Part shown: piece by piece, positions 8,201-15,203 of the stretch
How positions within the stretch are numbered: position 1 is the first letter of the stretch
Layout of the letters: every line of letters starts with the position of its first letter
Source: Oscillospiraceae bacterium
GTDB taxonomy: Bacteria; Bacillota_A; Clostridia; Oscillospirales; Oscillospiraceae
Reading direction: 5' to 3'
Length of the DNA: 30,261 nt
Assembly (NCBI GenBank): GCA_017549325.1
Contig: JAFYVA010000068.1
Span: 1-30,261 of the forward strand
Position numbers and translations under genes: made by a program
Notes under the pieces: model-generated
The model's database searches: none
What the model was told of the DNA's origin: nothing
The model's input: only the letters and a program-made list of their open reading frames with translations

Positions 8201-8698
8201 ATGTTTCGTGCAAAAGTTATCACCGTCAGCGACCGCAGTTTTCGCGGCGAGCGCGCAGATGCCGCCGGCCCTATGGTGGCCGAACTGCTGCTTGAGGCAG
8301 GTTATGCGGTAGGGGAGGGCGCGGTTGTCCCCGATGAGCGGGAGATGATCGCCGACGCGCTCCGCGCTGCGGCGGCAGAGGATATTGCCCTGATCGTCAC
8401 CACCGGCGGCACTGGGTTTTCCCCCCGCGACATCACCCCGGAAGCGACGATGGATGTAGCCGAGCGTATGGTGCCCGGCATTGGCGAGGCCATGCGCTAT
8501 GCCTCCCTCCAAATCACGCCCCGGGCTATTCTGTCCCGCGCCACGGCGGCCATCGTGGGCCGCAGTCTCATCGTCAATCTCCCCGGCAGTCCCAAAGCGG
8601 CAAAAGAGAACCTTGAAGCGGTGCTCGGCGCCCTCTGGCACGGCCTGGAGATGCTGCGGGGCGGGCAGGCAGACTGCGCTGTGCAACAAAATTCTTAA
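8201..8698 (+). CDS. mogA: Molybdopterin adenylyltransferase, MogA/MoaB family
   Basis: The 165-residue protein activates molybdopterin by adenylation before molybdate insertion. Motifs seen are VITVSDRSFRGERADAAGP at the N-terminus, IVTTGGTGFSPRDITPEAT (65-83) and PGIGEAMRY. LPGSPKAAKENLEAVL is the conserved family C-terminal block. The length is typical. The ATG is preceded by GAGGTAGG and lies 8 bases after the previous stop. It is the last gene of the operon and is followed at once by a strong terminator. MogA and MoaB are hard to tell apart by sequence; the function is the same. Confidence 0.92.
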   Translation: MFRAKVITVSDRSFRGERADAAGPMVAELLLEAGYAVGEGAVVPDEREMIADALRAAAAEDIALIVTTGGTGFSPRDITPEATMDVAERMVPGIGEAMRYASLQITPRAILSRATAAIVGRSLIVNLPGSPKAAKENLEAVLGALWHGLEMLRGGQADCAVQQNS

Positions 8699-8708
8699 AA
8701 ATACGGAA

Positions 8709-8743
8709 AAAATCCGAAGAACTTTCACTGTTCTTCGGATTTT
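8709..8743 (+). terminator. Rho-independent terminator of the mod/moa operon
   Basis: A 14-bp perfect stem (AAAATCCGAAGAAC with its complement), 7-base loop, ending in TTTT. It starts 10 bases after the last stop codon. Confidence 0.9.
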
Positions 8744-8785
8744 CATCCAATAAGTTTCTTTATAGTAGAATTTTGTAATTTATTG

Positions 8786-8814
8786 TTGACAGGTTTATTG
8801 TAATATGCCATAAT
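8786..8814 (+). promoter_or_regulatory. Promoter of the hydrogenase operon
   Basis: Consensus TTGACA (8786-8791), 17-bp spacer and CATAAT (8809-8814). This is a strong sigma-A-like promoter with predicted start near 8821. Confidence 0.8.
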
Positions 8815-8821
8815 AGTTTCA

Positions 8822-8842
8822 ATTCGCGCAACTTGTGCGAAT
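8822..8842. promoter_or_regulatory. Palindromic operator-like site at the hydrogenase transcript start
   Basis: The arms ATTCGCGCAA and TTGTGCGAAT flank a central C and are complementary except for one pair. The site begins at the predicted transcript start, an ideal place for repression. It does not match the Rex, LexA, Fur or NrdR consensus sequences I know. A second small dyad, ACTGTT-GCA-AACAGT (8860-8874), lies just before the ribosome binding site. Confidence 0.6.
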
Positions 8843-8892
8843 CTTATCATAAGTCATTAACTGTTGCAAACAGTATGAAAGGAGTGCTTGCT

Positions 8893-10731
8893 TTGAGCAG
8901 ACTTGACATCAAAATGCCCAGCAAGGCCCAGACTACGGTCGAGAATCTCTATAAGGATATGGAGCGCCGCATCGCCGCGTCACCTCCCGGTCTGTGTCCT
9001 GTGGACATGTCCCTGACGTTCCTGCAGATGAGCCATGCCCAGACTTGCGGTAAGTGTGTACCCTGCCGTATCGGCTTGGGTCAGCTGGCCAAACTCATCG
9101 CTCAGGTACTGGACGGTGAGGCTACTATGGAGACGCTCGAAATTATCGAAAAGACGGCCCGCACGATTGTCAATACTGCTGACTGCGCCATTGGCCGCGA
9201 TGCCGCCCGTCTGGTGGTCGACGGTCTGGAGGGCTTCCGTGATGATTACGAGGAGCATATCAAGCATCACCGCTGCCTGGCCTCTCTGCAGACGCCTGTT
9301 CCCTGTGTATCCCTGTGCCCTGCCGGTGTGGATATCCCCGGCTACATGGCGCTGGTACATAGAGGCCGCTATGCCGATGCCGTGCGCCTGATCCGCAAGG
9401 ACAATCCCATGCCCGTGGCCTGCGCCTACATCTGCGAGCATCCCTGCGAGGCACGCTGCCGCCGCGGCATGATCGACGATGCCCTGAATATCCGCGGCGT
9501 CAAGCGCTATGCCGTGGATCACTCCGGCGTTGTGCCCCATGGCCCCAACGCCCCGGCAACCGGCAAGAAAGTGGCGATTATCGGCGGCGGCCCCAGCGGC
9601 CTGAGCTGCGCCTACTATCTGGCGCGCATGGGTCACAAGGCCACCATCTTTGAAAAGCATAAGAAACTGGGCGGTATGCTGCGCTACGGCATCCCCGCTT
9701 ATCGATTCCCACGTGAGAAGCTGGATGCGGAGATCGAGTCCATCCTCTCTGTGGGCGTTGAGGCCTATACCAACGTAACGGTTGGCACGGAGATCACCTT
9801 CGATCAGCTCCGTGATGAGTTCGATTGTATCTACATCGCCATCGGTGCCCATACCGATAAGAAGACGGGCATCCCCGGCGAGGACAGCAAGAATGTCATG
9901 TCTGCCGTGGAGATGCTGGGTGCCATCGGTGACGATGATATGCCCGATTTTACCGGCAAGCATGTGGCCGTCATCGGCGGCGGCAATGTGGCCATGGATG
10001 TCACCCGCAGTGCCATCCGCCTCGGCGCGGAGAAGGTCACCTGCGCCTATCGCCGCCGTACCGCCGACATGACCGCACTGCCCGACGAGGTGTTGGGCGC
10101 CATCGCCGAGGGTGCCGAGGTCATGGCACTGGCCGCCCCCGTTCGCATCGAGGCTGATGAAGAGGGCATCGCCCGCGCACTGTGGGTGCAGCCCCAGCTC
10201 ATCGGTGAGATGGATAAGGCGGGCCGTCCCCGTCCCAAAGATGCAAAGCTTGAGCCCGTCCGTATTCCCGCCGACATCATCGTGGTGGCCATCGGTCAGG
10301 GCATTGAGATGGCCGGCTTCGAGCAGTCCGGCGTTCCCGTCAAGCGCGGCGGTACATTCGTTGCCGAACTGAGCGGTCAGGTGGGCAACATGGAGAATGT
10401 CTTTGCCGGCGGCGACTGCGTCACCGGTCCTGCCACCGCCATCCGCGCCATTGCCGCCGGTAAGGTGGCAGCAGCCAATATCGATGAATATCTGGGCTAT
10501 CATCACGAGATCGATGATGATGTGGATATTCCCAACCCCGAGCTGAACAACCGCCCGCCTCACGGTCGTATCGATACCACCGAGGTGGAGGCCTGCCAGC
10601 GCAGATGCAACTTCGAGGATATCGAGATCGGCCTCACGGAAGAGGGCGTTATCGCCGAGACTTCCCGCTGCCTGCGCTGCGATCACTTCGGATTCGGAGT
10701 CTTTAAGGGAGGTAGAGTGGAAAAATGGTAA
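8893..10731 (+). CDS. NuoF-type Fe-S domain fused to GltD/NfnB-like FAD/NAD(P) oxidoreductase
   Basis: The 612-residue protein is a likely redox partner of the adjacent hydrogenase. Residues 40-125 resemble only the iron-sulfur region at the C-terminal end of NuoF/HydB (TCGKCVPCRIG, Cys52, 55, 58, with Cys98); the FMN/NADH domain of NuoF is absent. Residues 136-200 are the GltD-type double [4Fe-4S] region (CVSLCPAGVDIPGY, CEHPCEARC). Then come an FAD site (VAIIGGGPSGLS, about 227-238), an NAD(P) site (VAVIGGGNVAMD, about 358-369) and a C-terminal FAD closure (NVFAGGDCVTGPA). A TTG start at 8893 is chosen because GAAAGGAG lies 8 bases upstream; the in-frame ATG at 8875 would lack a site. It overlaps hydA by 7 bases. 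Which electron donors and acceptors it uses is inferred. Confidence 0.88.
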   Translation: MSRLDIKMPSKAQTTVENLYKDMERRIAASPPGLCPVDMSLTFLQMSHAQTCGKCVPCRIGLGQLAKLIAQVLDGEATMETLEIIEKTARTIVNTADCAIGRDAARLVVDGLEGFRDDYEEHIKHHRCLASLQTPVPCVSLCPAGVDIPGYMALVHRGRYADAVRLIRKDNPMPVACAYICEHPCEARCRRGMIDDALNIRGVKRYAVDHSGVVPHGPNAPATGKKVAIIGGGPSGLSCAYYLARMGHKATIFEKHKKLGGMLRYGIPAYRFPREKLDAEIESILSVGVEAYTNVTVGTEITFDQLRDEFDCIYIAIGAHTDKKTGIPGEDSKNVMSAVEMLGAIGDDDMPDFTGKHVAVIGGGNVAMDVTRSAIRLGAEKVTCAYRRRTADMTALPDEVLGAIAEGAEVMALAAPVRIEADEEGIARALWVQPQLIGEMDKAGRPRPKDAKLEPVRIPADIIVVAIGQGIEMAGFEQSGVPVKRGGTFVAELSGQVGNMENVFAGGDCVTGPATAIRAIAAGKVAAANIDEYLGYHHEIDDDVDIPNPELNNRPPHGRIDTTEVEACQRRCNFEDIEIGLTEEGVIAETSRCLRCDHFGFGVFKGGRVEKW

Positions 10732-12461
10732 CGTTGAAGATCGACAACAAAATTGTCACCGTGCCGGAGGATACCACCATTCTGGAGGCTGCCAAATCGG
10801 TACATATCGACATTCCCACCCTGTGCTATCTCAAGGATGTCAACGAGATCGCCGCCTGCCGTCTCTGCGTGGTGGAGATCGAAGGTCATGCCCGTCTGGT
10901 GCCCTCCTGCGACAACGCTGTGGCCGAGGGTATGGTGGTCTATACCAACTCTCCCCGCGTCCGCGAGGCGCGCCGCGTGAACCTGCGTCTGCTGCTGAGC
11001 CAGCACGACACCCAGTGCACCAAGTGCACCCGCAGCGGCAACTGCAAGCTTCAGCAGCTGACCACCGACTACAATCTGCTGGGTGAGCACTATGTCAAGG
11101 ATCTGAAGAAGATTGCTGACGATTTCTCCAACCCGATTGTGCGCGTCAACAACCGCTGTGTCCGTTGTATGCGCTGTGTGCAGGTCTGCGACAAGATCCA
11201 GAGTATGCATATCTGGGATCTGATCGGTACCGGCTCCCGCACCGATGTGGGCGTGCTCAACTTCCGCACTTTGGGTGAGTCCGACTGCACCTTCTGCGGT
11301 CAGTGCGTCACGCACTGTCCCGTGGGCGCGCTGCAGGAGCGCGACGATACCGGCCGCGTCTGGGACGCTCTGGCCGATCCCAAGAAGGTCACCATCGTGC
11401 AGGTGGCACCGGCCGTTCGCGCCGCCTGGGCCGAGCACTATCACCTCGATCCCAAGTTCGCCACCGCCAAGCGCATGGTCTCCTGCCTCAAGGAGATGGG
11501 CTTCAACTATGTCTTTGACACCAACTTTGCCGCCGACCTGACCATCATGGAGGAGGGCAGCGAGTTCCTGGAGCGCTTTACGCACCGCGACCAGTACCGC
11601 TGGCCCATGTTTACCTCCTGCTGCCCCGGCTGGATGCGCTTTGTGAAGGGTCAGTTCCCCGCCTATGTGCCCAACCTGTCCTCTGCCAAGTCCCCTCAGG
11701 GTATGTTCGGTGCCGTGGCTAAGAGCTATTTTGCCGAGAAGATCGGCGTTGATCCCCACGATATCTTTGTGGTGTCGGTGATGCCCTGCACCGCCAAGAA
11801 ATCCGAGGCGACCTTCCCCAATCTCAACGATGCCTGCGGCGATCCCGATGTGGATGCCGTGCTCACCACCCGTGAAATGGTGCGTATGATCCGCGGCGAA
11901 CAGATCGATCCGACCCATATGCCCGAGACGGAGTTTGACAGTCCTCTGGGCAGCGGTACCGGTGCCGCCGTGATCTTCGGTGCTACCGGCGGTGTTATGG
12001 ATGCCGCGCTCCGCAGCGCCTACTATCTGGTGACGGGTGAGAATCCTCCTGCCGATACCTTCAGTGCCGTCCGCGGCATGGATGGATGGAAGGAAGCCAC
12101 CTTTACCATCCCCGGTGCCGGCCCTGTCCGCGTGGCCGTTGTCAGCGGTCTGGGCAATACCCGCCGTTTGATGCACGCATTGCAGAACGGGGAGGTCAGC
12201 TATGACTTCGTGGAAGTCATGGCCTGTCCCGGCGGTTGTGCAGGCGGCGGCGGTCAGCCGATCCACGAAGGTAAGGAAATGGCCGAATACCGCGGCGATG
12301 TGCTGTGGTCCATCGATAAGAACATGGAGGTTCGCTATTCCCATGAGAACCAGGATGTGCTGAAGCTCTACCGTGAGTATTTCGAAAAGCCGCTGAGCCA
12401 CCGCGCACACCATCTGCTCCACACGGATATCTCCGAATGGAAGATGCCCACGGAGAAGTAA
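10725..12461 (+). CDS. hydA: [FeFe]-hydrogenase catalytic subunit, CpI-like, probably group A2
   Basis: The 578-residue enzyme interconverts protons and H2. The N-terminal [2Fe-2S] domain uses Cys34, 45, 48, 62. A His-ligated [4Fe-4S] site follows (His94, Cys98, 101, 107), then a two-cluster ferredoxin domain (Cys145, 148, 151, 155 and 188, 191, 194, 198). The H-cluster domain has all three motifs: L1 TSCCPGW with Cys299/Cys300, L2 VMPCTAKKSEA with Cys355, and L3 MACPGGCAGGGGQP with Cys501/Cys505. The C-terminus has the small-subunit-like segment found in monomeric enzymes. The ATG overlaps the upstream stop and has AGGGAGG before it. Its partner is GltD-like, unlike the HydBC partners of bifurcating group A3. 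All catalytic residues needed for activity are present. Confidence 0.95.
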   Translation: MVTLKIDNKIVTVPEDTTILEAAKSVHIDIPTLCYLKDVNEIAACRLCVVEIEGHARLVPSCDNAVAEGMVVYTNSPRVREARRVNLRLLLSQHDTQCTKCTRSGNCKLQQLTTDYNLLGEHYVKDLKKIADDFSNPIVRVNNRCVRCMRCVQVCDKIQSMHIWDLIGTGSRTDVGVLNFRTLGESDCTFCGQCVTHCPVGALQERDDTGRVWDALADPKKVTIVQVAPAVRAAWAEHYHLDPKFATAKRMVSCLKEMGFNYVFDTNFAADLTIMEEGSEFLERFTHRDQYRWPMFTSCCPGWMRFVKGQFPAYVPNLSSAKSPQGMFGAVAKSYFAEKIGVDPHDIFVVSVMPCTAKKSEATFPNLNDACGDPDVDAVLTTREMVRMIRGEQIDPTHMPETEFDSPLGSGTGAAVIFGATGGVMDAALRSAYYLVTGENPPADTFSAVRGMDGWKEATFTIPGAGPVRVAVVSGLGNTRRLMHALQNGEVSYDFVEVMACPGGCAGGGGQPIHEGKEMAEYRGDVLWSIDKNMEVRYSHENQDVLKLYREYFEKPLSHRAHHLLHTDISEWKMPTEK

Positions 12462-12477
12462 CACACAGGTACGATGT

Positions 12478-12509
12478 AAAAATGACCGCCTTTCGGGGCG
12501 GTCATTTTT
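12478..12509. terminator. Bidirectional terminator between hydA and spoIIP
   Basis: A perfect 13-bp stem AAAAATGACCGCC / GGCGGTCATTTTT with a 6-base loop gives a U-run on both strands. The spoIIP stop codon lies within the right arm (12502-12504). Confidence 0.9.
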
Positions 12510-13602
12510 CTGCGTGCAGAATGACGTTTGCCAGGGCAGCGGCGAAGATGCGTCCGGAATGGATGGCCTCATCCAGCGAATTGCCCGCCGCGCCTACTTC
12601 CACCAGCAGGGCACCGGGAGAGAGATGCTGGTTATACCGCGACGAGCGGAGGATAATGGGCCGCATGGCGGTGGGGTGATCGTGCTGTATCGTTTCGGAA
12701 ACCGCCACCGCCAAAGAGAGGTTTTCCTGCCAGTGGTCGTAGTTGGTGCCGATGACAAAGCTCATCTGTGCCACGGTGCTGTCCTCCTCTGCCACCAGTT
12801 TATACTGATTGTGGCGGGCATCTTCCACCGCATCGCGGTGGATATCGAGGATGTAGTAGAGGGAAGGGTATTTTTCCAGATAGGCCTCTGCGCCCGCCGC
12901 TGAGCGGGAATAGGCGTCGTTGTAGAGCGGGTCATCGTAAAGCGTGCGGTCATGGAGAACGGAGATGCCGTAGGATGACAGGACGGCGGCGATCTCGTCT
13001 CCGATGCGCACCACGCTGCAGGAGGTATCGGAAGTCCTGTAGTTGCCGGTGGAGACGTAGCTCTGTCCTTCGGGGAGTGTATAGGCCTCGCTGCCGTGTG
13101 TGTGGATGATGAGTACCTGCGGGCCGTCTGCTGCCGCGGCAGGCGGCGTGTACGCATCTACCGCTGCGGCATCCACCGTCTTACCGGAGGAGTTTTTGAT
13201 GTATACGCTGCCCACGGCGATGTGACTCTTTGTGTCGGTGATTTTTACCGTTTGGGAGGGAACGCCGTTATCGAGAAATTGCAGTGTGCTGAGGGCTGCC
13301 TGCGGCGCAGGGGAGAGAGAAGGGGCGGCATGAGGGAGCTGCGTGGGAGGGGTGGATGCGTCCTCATGCTGCTGCATGGCTGCGTACACCGCCGTTGAGA
13401 GCTGCGGCGACTGATGCAGCACAAGGGACGCGGCAGGGGAGACGGCAGAGGGAAGCTGGGTGCTGATCTGGCGCAGTACCAGTGCCCGACCTGCCTCGCG
13501 GAGACTGTGTGCGCCGTCGCCGGGAACAGCAGCAGCCCACAGTATGAAGGCTGCTGCCGCCGCTGCTCCGATCCTGCGGATATATCGTCCGTAACCGCCC
13601 AT
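12502..13602 (-). CDS. spoIIP: Stage II sporulation protein P (peptidoglycan hydrolase)
   Basis: The 366-residue protein belongs to the SpoIIP family, an amidase/endopeptidase of the engulfment machinery (with SpoIID and SpoIIM) that thins septal peptidoglycan during sporulation. An N-terminal membrane anchor (about 11-27) is followed by a low-complexity Pro/Ala/Ser linker and the catalytic domain. That domain contains IIHTHGSEAY (His167, His169, Glu172), ILDIHRDA (His255, Asp257) and LLVEVGAAGNSLDEA (Glu335), the expected zinc and catalytic residues. The start follows GAGGTGAT. In Bacillus spoIIP lies beside gpr; here it stands alone. It indicates a spore-forming host. A sigma-E promoter is expected but I could not identify a convincing one. 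Confidence 0.92.
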   Translation of the reverse strand: MGGYGRYIRRIGAAAAAAFILWAAAVPGDGAHSLREAGRALVLRQISTQLPSAVSPAASLVLHQSPQLSTAVYAAMQQHEDASTPPTQLPHAAPSLSPAPQAALSTLQFLDNGVPSQTVKITDTKSHIAVGSVYIKNSSGKTVDAAAVDAYTPPAAAADGPQVLIIHTHGSEAYTLPEGQSYVSTGNYRTSDTSCSVVRIGDEIAAVLSSYGISVLHDRTLYDDPLYNDAYSRSAAGAEAYLEKYPSLYYILDIHRDAVEDARHNQYKLVAEEDSTVAQMSFVIGTNYDHWQENLSLAVAVSETIQHDHPTAMRPIILRSSRYNQHLSPGALLVEVGAAGNSLDEAIHSGRIFAAALANVILHAEK

Positions 13603-13661
13603 ACCATCACCTCGGACAAGGATATGCGCCGCGCCCGCCTCATAGAAGCGGAAAATTTTTC

Positions 13662-13690
13662 TTGAAATAGTGCCTTTGCTGTGATAAAAT
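13662..13690 (+). promoter_or_regulatory. Promoter of the riboswitch-guanine deaminase transcript
   Basis: TTGAAA (13662-13667), 17-bp spacer, TAAAAT (13685-13690). The predicted start near 13697 places the whole aptamer in the 5' leader. Confidence 0.7.
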
Positions 13691-13715
13691 ATTGTTAGCT
13701 CAGATAATAATTTTA

Positions 13716-13787
13716 TAGCTCATATAGCTGTGCCGTGATGGGGTACGGCGTTTCTACGGCGTCACCGATGGCGCCACTATGGGTACT
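13716..13787 (+). promoter_or_regulatory. Purine riboswitch aptamer, guanine class
   Basis: The leader matches the purine aptamer layout. P1 is formed by GCTCATA (13718-13724) with TATGGGT (13778-13784). P2 is GCCGT/ACGGC with an L2 loop carrying the conserved GG. J2/3 is the hallmark GTTTCTAC (13750-13757). P3 is GGCGTC/GGCGCC with ACCG in L3 for the loop-loop contact. J3/1 is ACTAT (13776-13780). The base equivalent to position 74 of the xpt aptamer is C (13777), which Watson-Crick pairs with guanine or hypoxanthine rather than adenine. The bound ligand is thus predicted to be guanine-like. J1/2 carries G where xpt has A24, a minor departure. Confidence 0.88.
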
Positions 13788-13824
13788 TTGTCGCGTGGTG
13801 CGATGAAGTGCCTTTTTATTTTTT
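13782..13824 (+). terminator. Riboswitch expression-platform terminator
   Basis: A 13-bp stem pairs 13782-13794 with 13800-13812 around a 5-base loop. It is followed by TTTTTATTTTTT (13813-13824). The first bases of its left arm (13782-13784) are also the 3' strand of aptamer helix P1, so the two cannot form fully together. No separate antiterminator was seen. This geometry predicts that ligand opens the terminator and turns transcription on. Confidence 0.8.
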
Positions 13825-13854
13825 CACCGTTGTGTGAGAAGCGAGGGATCTTCT

Positions 13855-15120
13855 ATGAAAGAGATTTTGAAAGGTCATATCGTCCATGCACCCACTCTGG
13901 GCCAGCTGGAAATCATTGAAAACGGCTATCTGGTGCTGGAGGACGGCGTCATTATGGGCATCTGGCCCCAACTGCCGGGCGAGCATGCAGACGGCCGTAT
14001 GCACGATTACGGTGACAAGCTGATTATGCAGTCCTTTGCCGATATGCACCTCCACGCCCCTCAGTATCCCATGCTGGGTATGGGGATGGATCTGCCCCTG
14101 TTGGATTGGCTGGACACCTATACCTTCCCTGTGGAGGCCCGTTTTGCCGATACGGAGTATGCCCGCCGCATTTACCGCCGACTGGCCAATGAGCTTATTG
14201 TCAACGGTACGACCCGCGTGTGTATGTTCTCCTCGCTCCATACCGATGCCACATGGGTGCTGATGGAGGAGTTGGAAAAGGCCGGCGTTACCGGCTTTGT
14301 GGGCAAGGTGAACATGGACCGCAACGGCAAGGCAGGCGTGTATCAGGAGACCACCGAGGAGTCTGTTTCCCAGACGCTTCGCTGGCTGGATGGCTGTCAC
14401 TTTGACCATGTCAAGCCCATCATCACCCCGCGCTTTACCCCCACTTGCAGTGATGAGCTGATGGCACAGTTGGGGAAGATCGCGGCGGAAAAGGGGCTGT
14501 ATGTCCAGTCCCATCTCTCTGAAAACCGTGCCGAGATGGCGTGGGTGCTGGAGCTGCACCCCGATTGCAGGCAATATTGGGAGAGCTATCATAAGTTCGG
14601 CCAGTGGAAGGATCACACCCTTATGGCGCACTGCGTCCACTCCGATGCCGACGAGCGCCGCGCCATGCGCGAGCACAATGTGGTGGTGGTTCACTGTGCC
14701 GACTCCAACATCAATATTTCCTCCGGTGTCTGTCCGGTGCGGCAGATGCTGGACGAGGGCGTCTGGGTAACGCTGGGCAGCGATATCGCCGGCGGTCAGC
14801 AGCTGCCCATGTACCGTGTGATCACCACCACCATCCGCTCTTCCAAGGTGCGGCAGATGATGGACGATTGGAAAACGCCCTTCCTCACGGTGCCCGAGGG
14901 CTACTATCTGGGTACCACGGCGGGCCATAAGTACTTCGGTGCAGGCGACGGCTTTGCCGTGGGAGACGCCCTCCATGCCATTGTAGTGGATGACGGAAGC
15001 TTCACCGAGAGTACCCGTCCTCTGCGCATCAGCGAGCGGTTTGAGCGCGCCCTCTATATGTTGGAGCAGCGCCATATCGTCTCCGTCTGGTCTGAGGGAC
15101 GCTGCGTGGTGGGGCGTTAA
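13855..15120 (+). CDS. guaD: Guanine deaminase
   Basis: The 421-residue amidohydrolase hydrolyses guanine to xanthine and ammonia. Metal and catalytic motifs are in order: FADMHLHAPQ (His65, His67), QSHLSE (His220, Glu223), MAHCVH (His259, His262) and TLGSDIAGG (Asp310). PQYPMLGMGMDLPLLDWL is typical of guanine deaminases rather than other family members. ATG 13855 is chosen because GAGGGAT lies 7 bases upstream; an in-frame GTG at 13834 has no site. The gene sits directly behind a guanine-class riboswitch and terminator, which supports both the function and induction by guanine. The product xanthine would be a substrate for a molybdenum-dependent dehydrogenase not found in this window. Confidence 0.93.
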   Translation: MKEILKGHIVHAPTLGQLEIIENGYLVLEDGVIMGIWPQLPGEHADGRMHDYGDKLIMQSFADMHLHAPQYPMLGMGMDLPLLDWLDTYTFPVEARFADTEYARRIYRRLANELIVNGTTRVCMFSSLHTDATWVLMEELEKAGVTGFVGKVNMDRNGKAGVYQETTEESVSQTLRWLDGCHFDHVKPIITPRFTPTCSDELMAQLGKIAAEKGLYVQSHLSENRAEMAWVLELHPDCRQYWESYHKFGQWKDHTLMAHCVHSDADERRAMREHNVVVVHCADSNINISSGVCPVRQMLDEGVWVTLGSDIAGGQQLPMYRVITTTIRSSKVRQMMDDWKTPFLTVPEGYYLGTTAGHKYFGAGDGFAVGDALHAIVVDDGSFTESTRPLRISERFERALYMLEQRHIVSVWSEGRCVVGR

Positions 15121-15135
15121 GAAAACAAGTTTTTG

Positions 15136-15164
15136 TGGACATTTATCCGCCGGTGGAGTATAAT
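15136..15164 (+). promoter_or_regulatory. Promoter of proBA
   Basis: TGGACA (15136-15141), 17-bp spacer, consensus TATAAT (15159-15164). No T-box or other leader RNA fits in the remaining 35 or so bases before proB. Confidence 0.65.
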
Positions 15165-15203
15165 TCCAAGATATAGTTCACTTAGGAAAGGGACGGATCG
15201 AGT

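Noticed and set aside
8822..8842. Rex (NADH-sensor) operator at the hydrogenase promoter
   Set aside because: The arms do not fit the TTGTTAA-N4-TTAACAA type consensus; left as an unidentified palindrome.
8980..10686. 568-codon open frame on the minus strand opposite the GltD-like gene
   Set aside because: Antisense shadow of a conserved coding region; His/Gly/Asp-rich composition typical of reverse-strand GC-rich frames.
10683..12572. Very long open frame (629 codons) on the minus strand opposite hydA
   Set aside because: It mirrors hydA codon structure in a GC-rich region, has no ribosome binding site or family motif, and overlaps a clearly conserved gene.
13716..13787. Adenine-class purine riboswitch
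   Set aside because: The ligand-pairing base is C (13777), not U, so guanine-type ligands are favoured.
13816..15075. 419-codon open frame opposite guaD
   Set aside because: Antisense shadow; guaD has all catalytic motifs and a riboswitch on the plus strand.
15165..15203. T-box or other leader RNA before proBA
   Set aside because: Only about 35 bases lie between the promoter and start codon, and no structure is visible.
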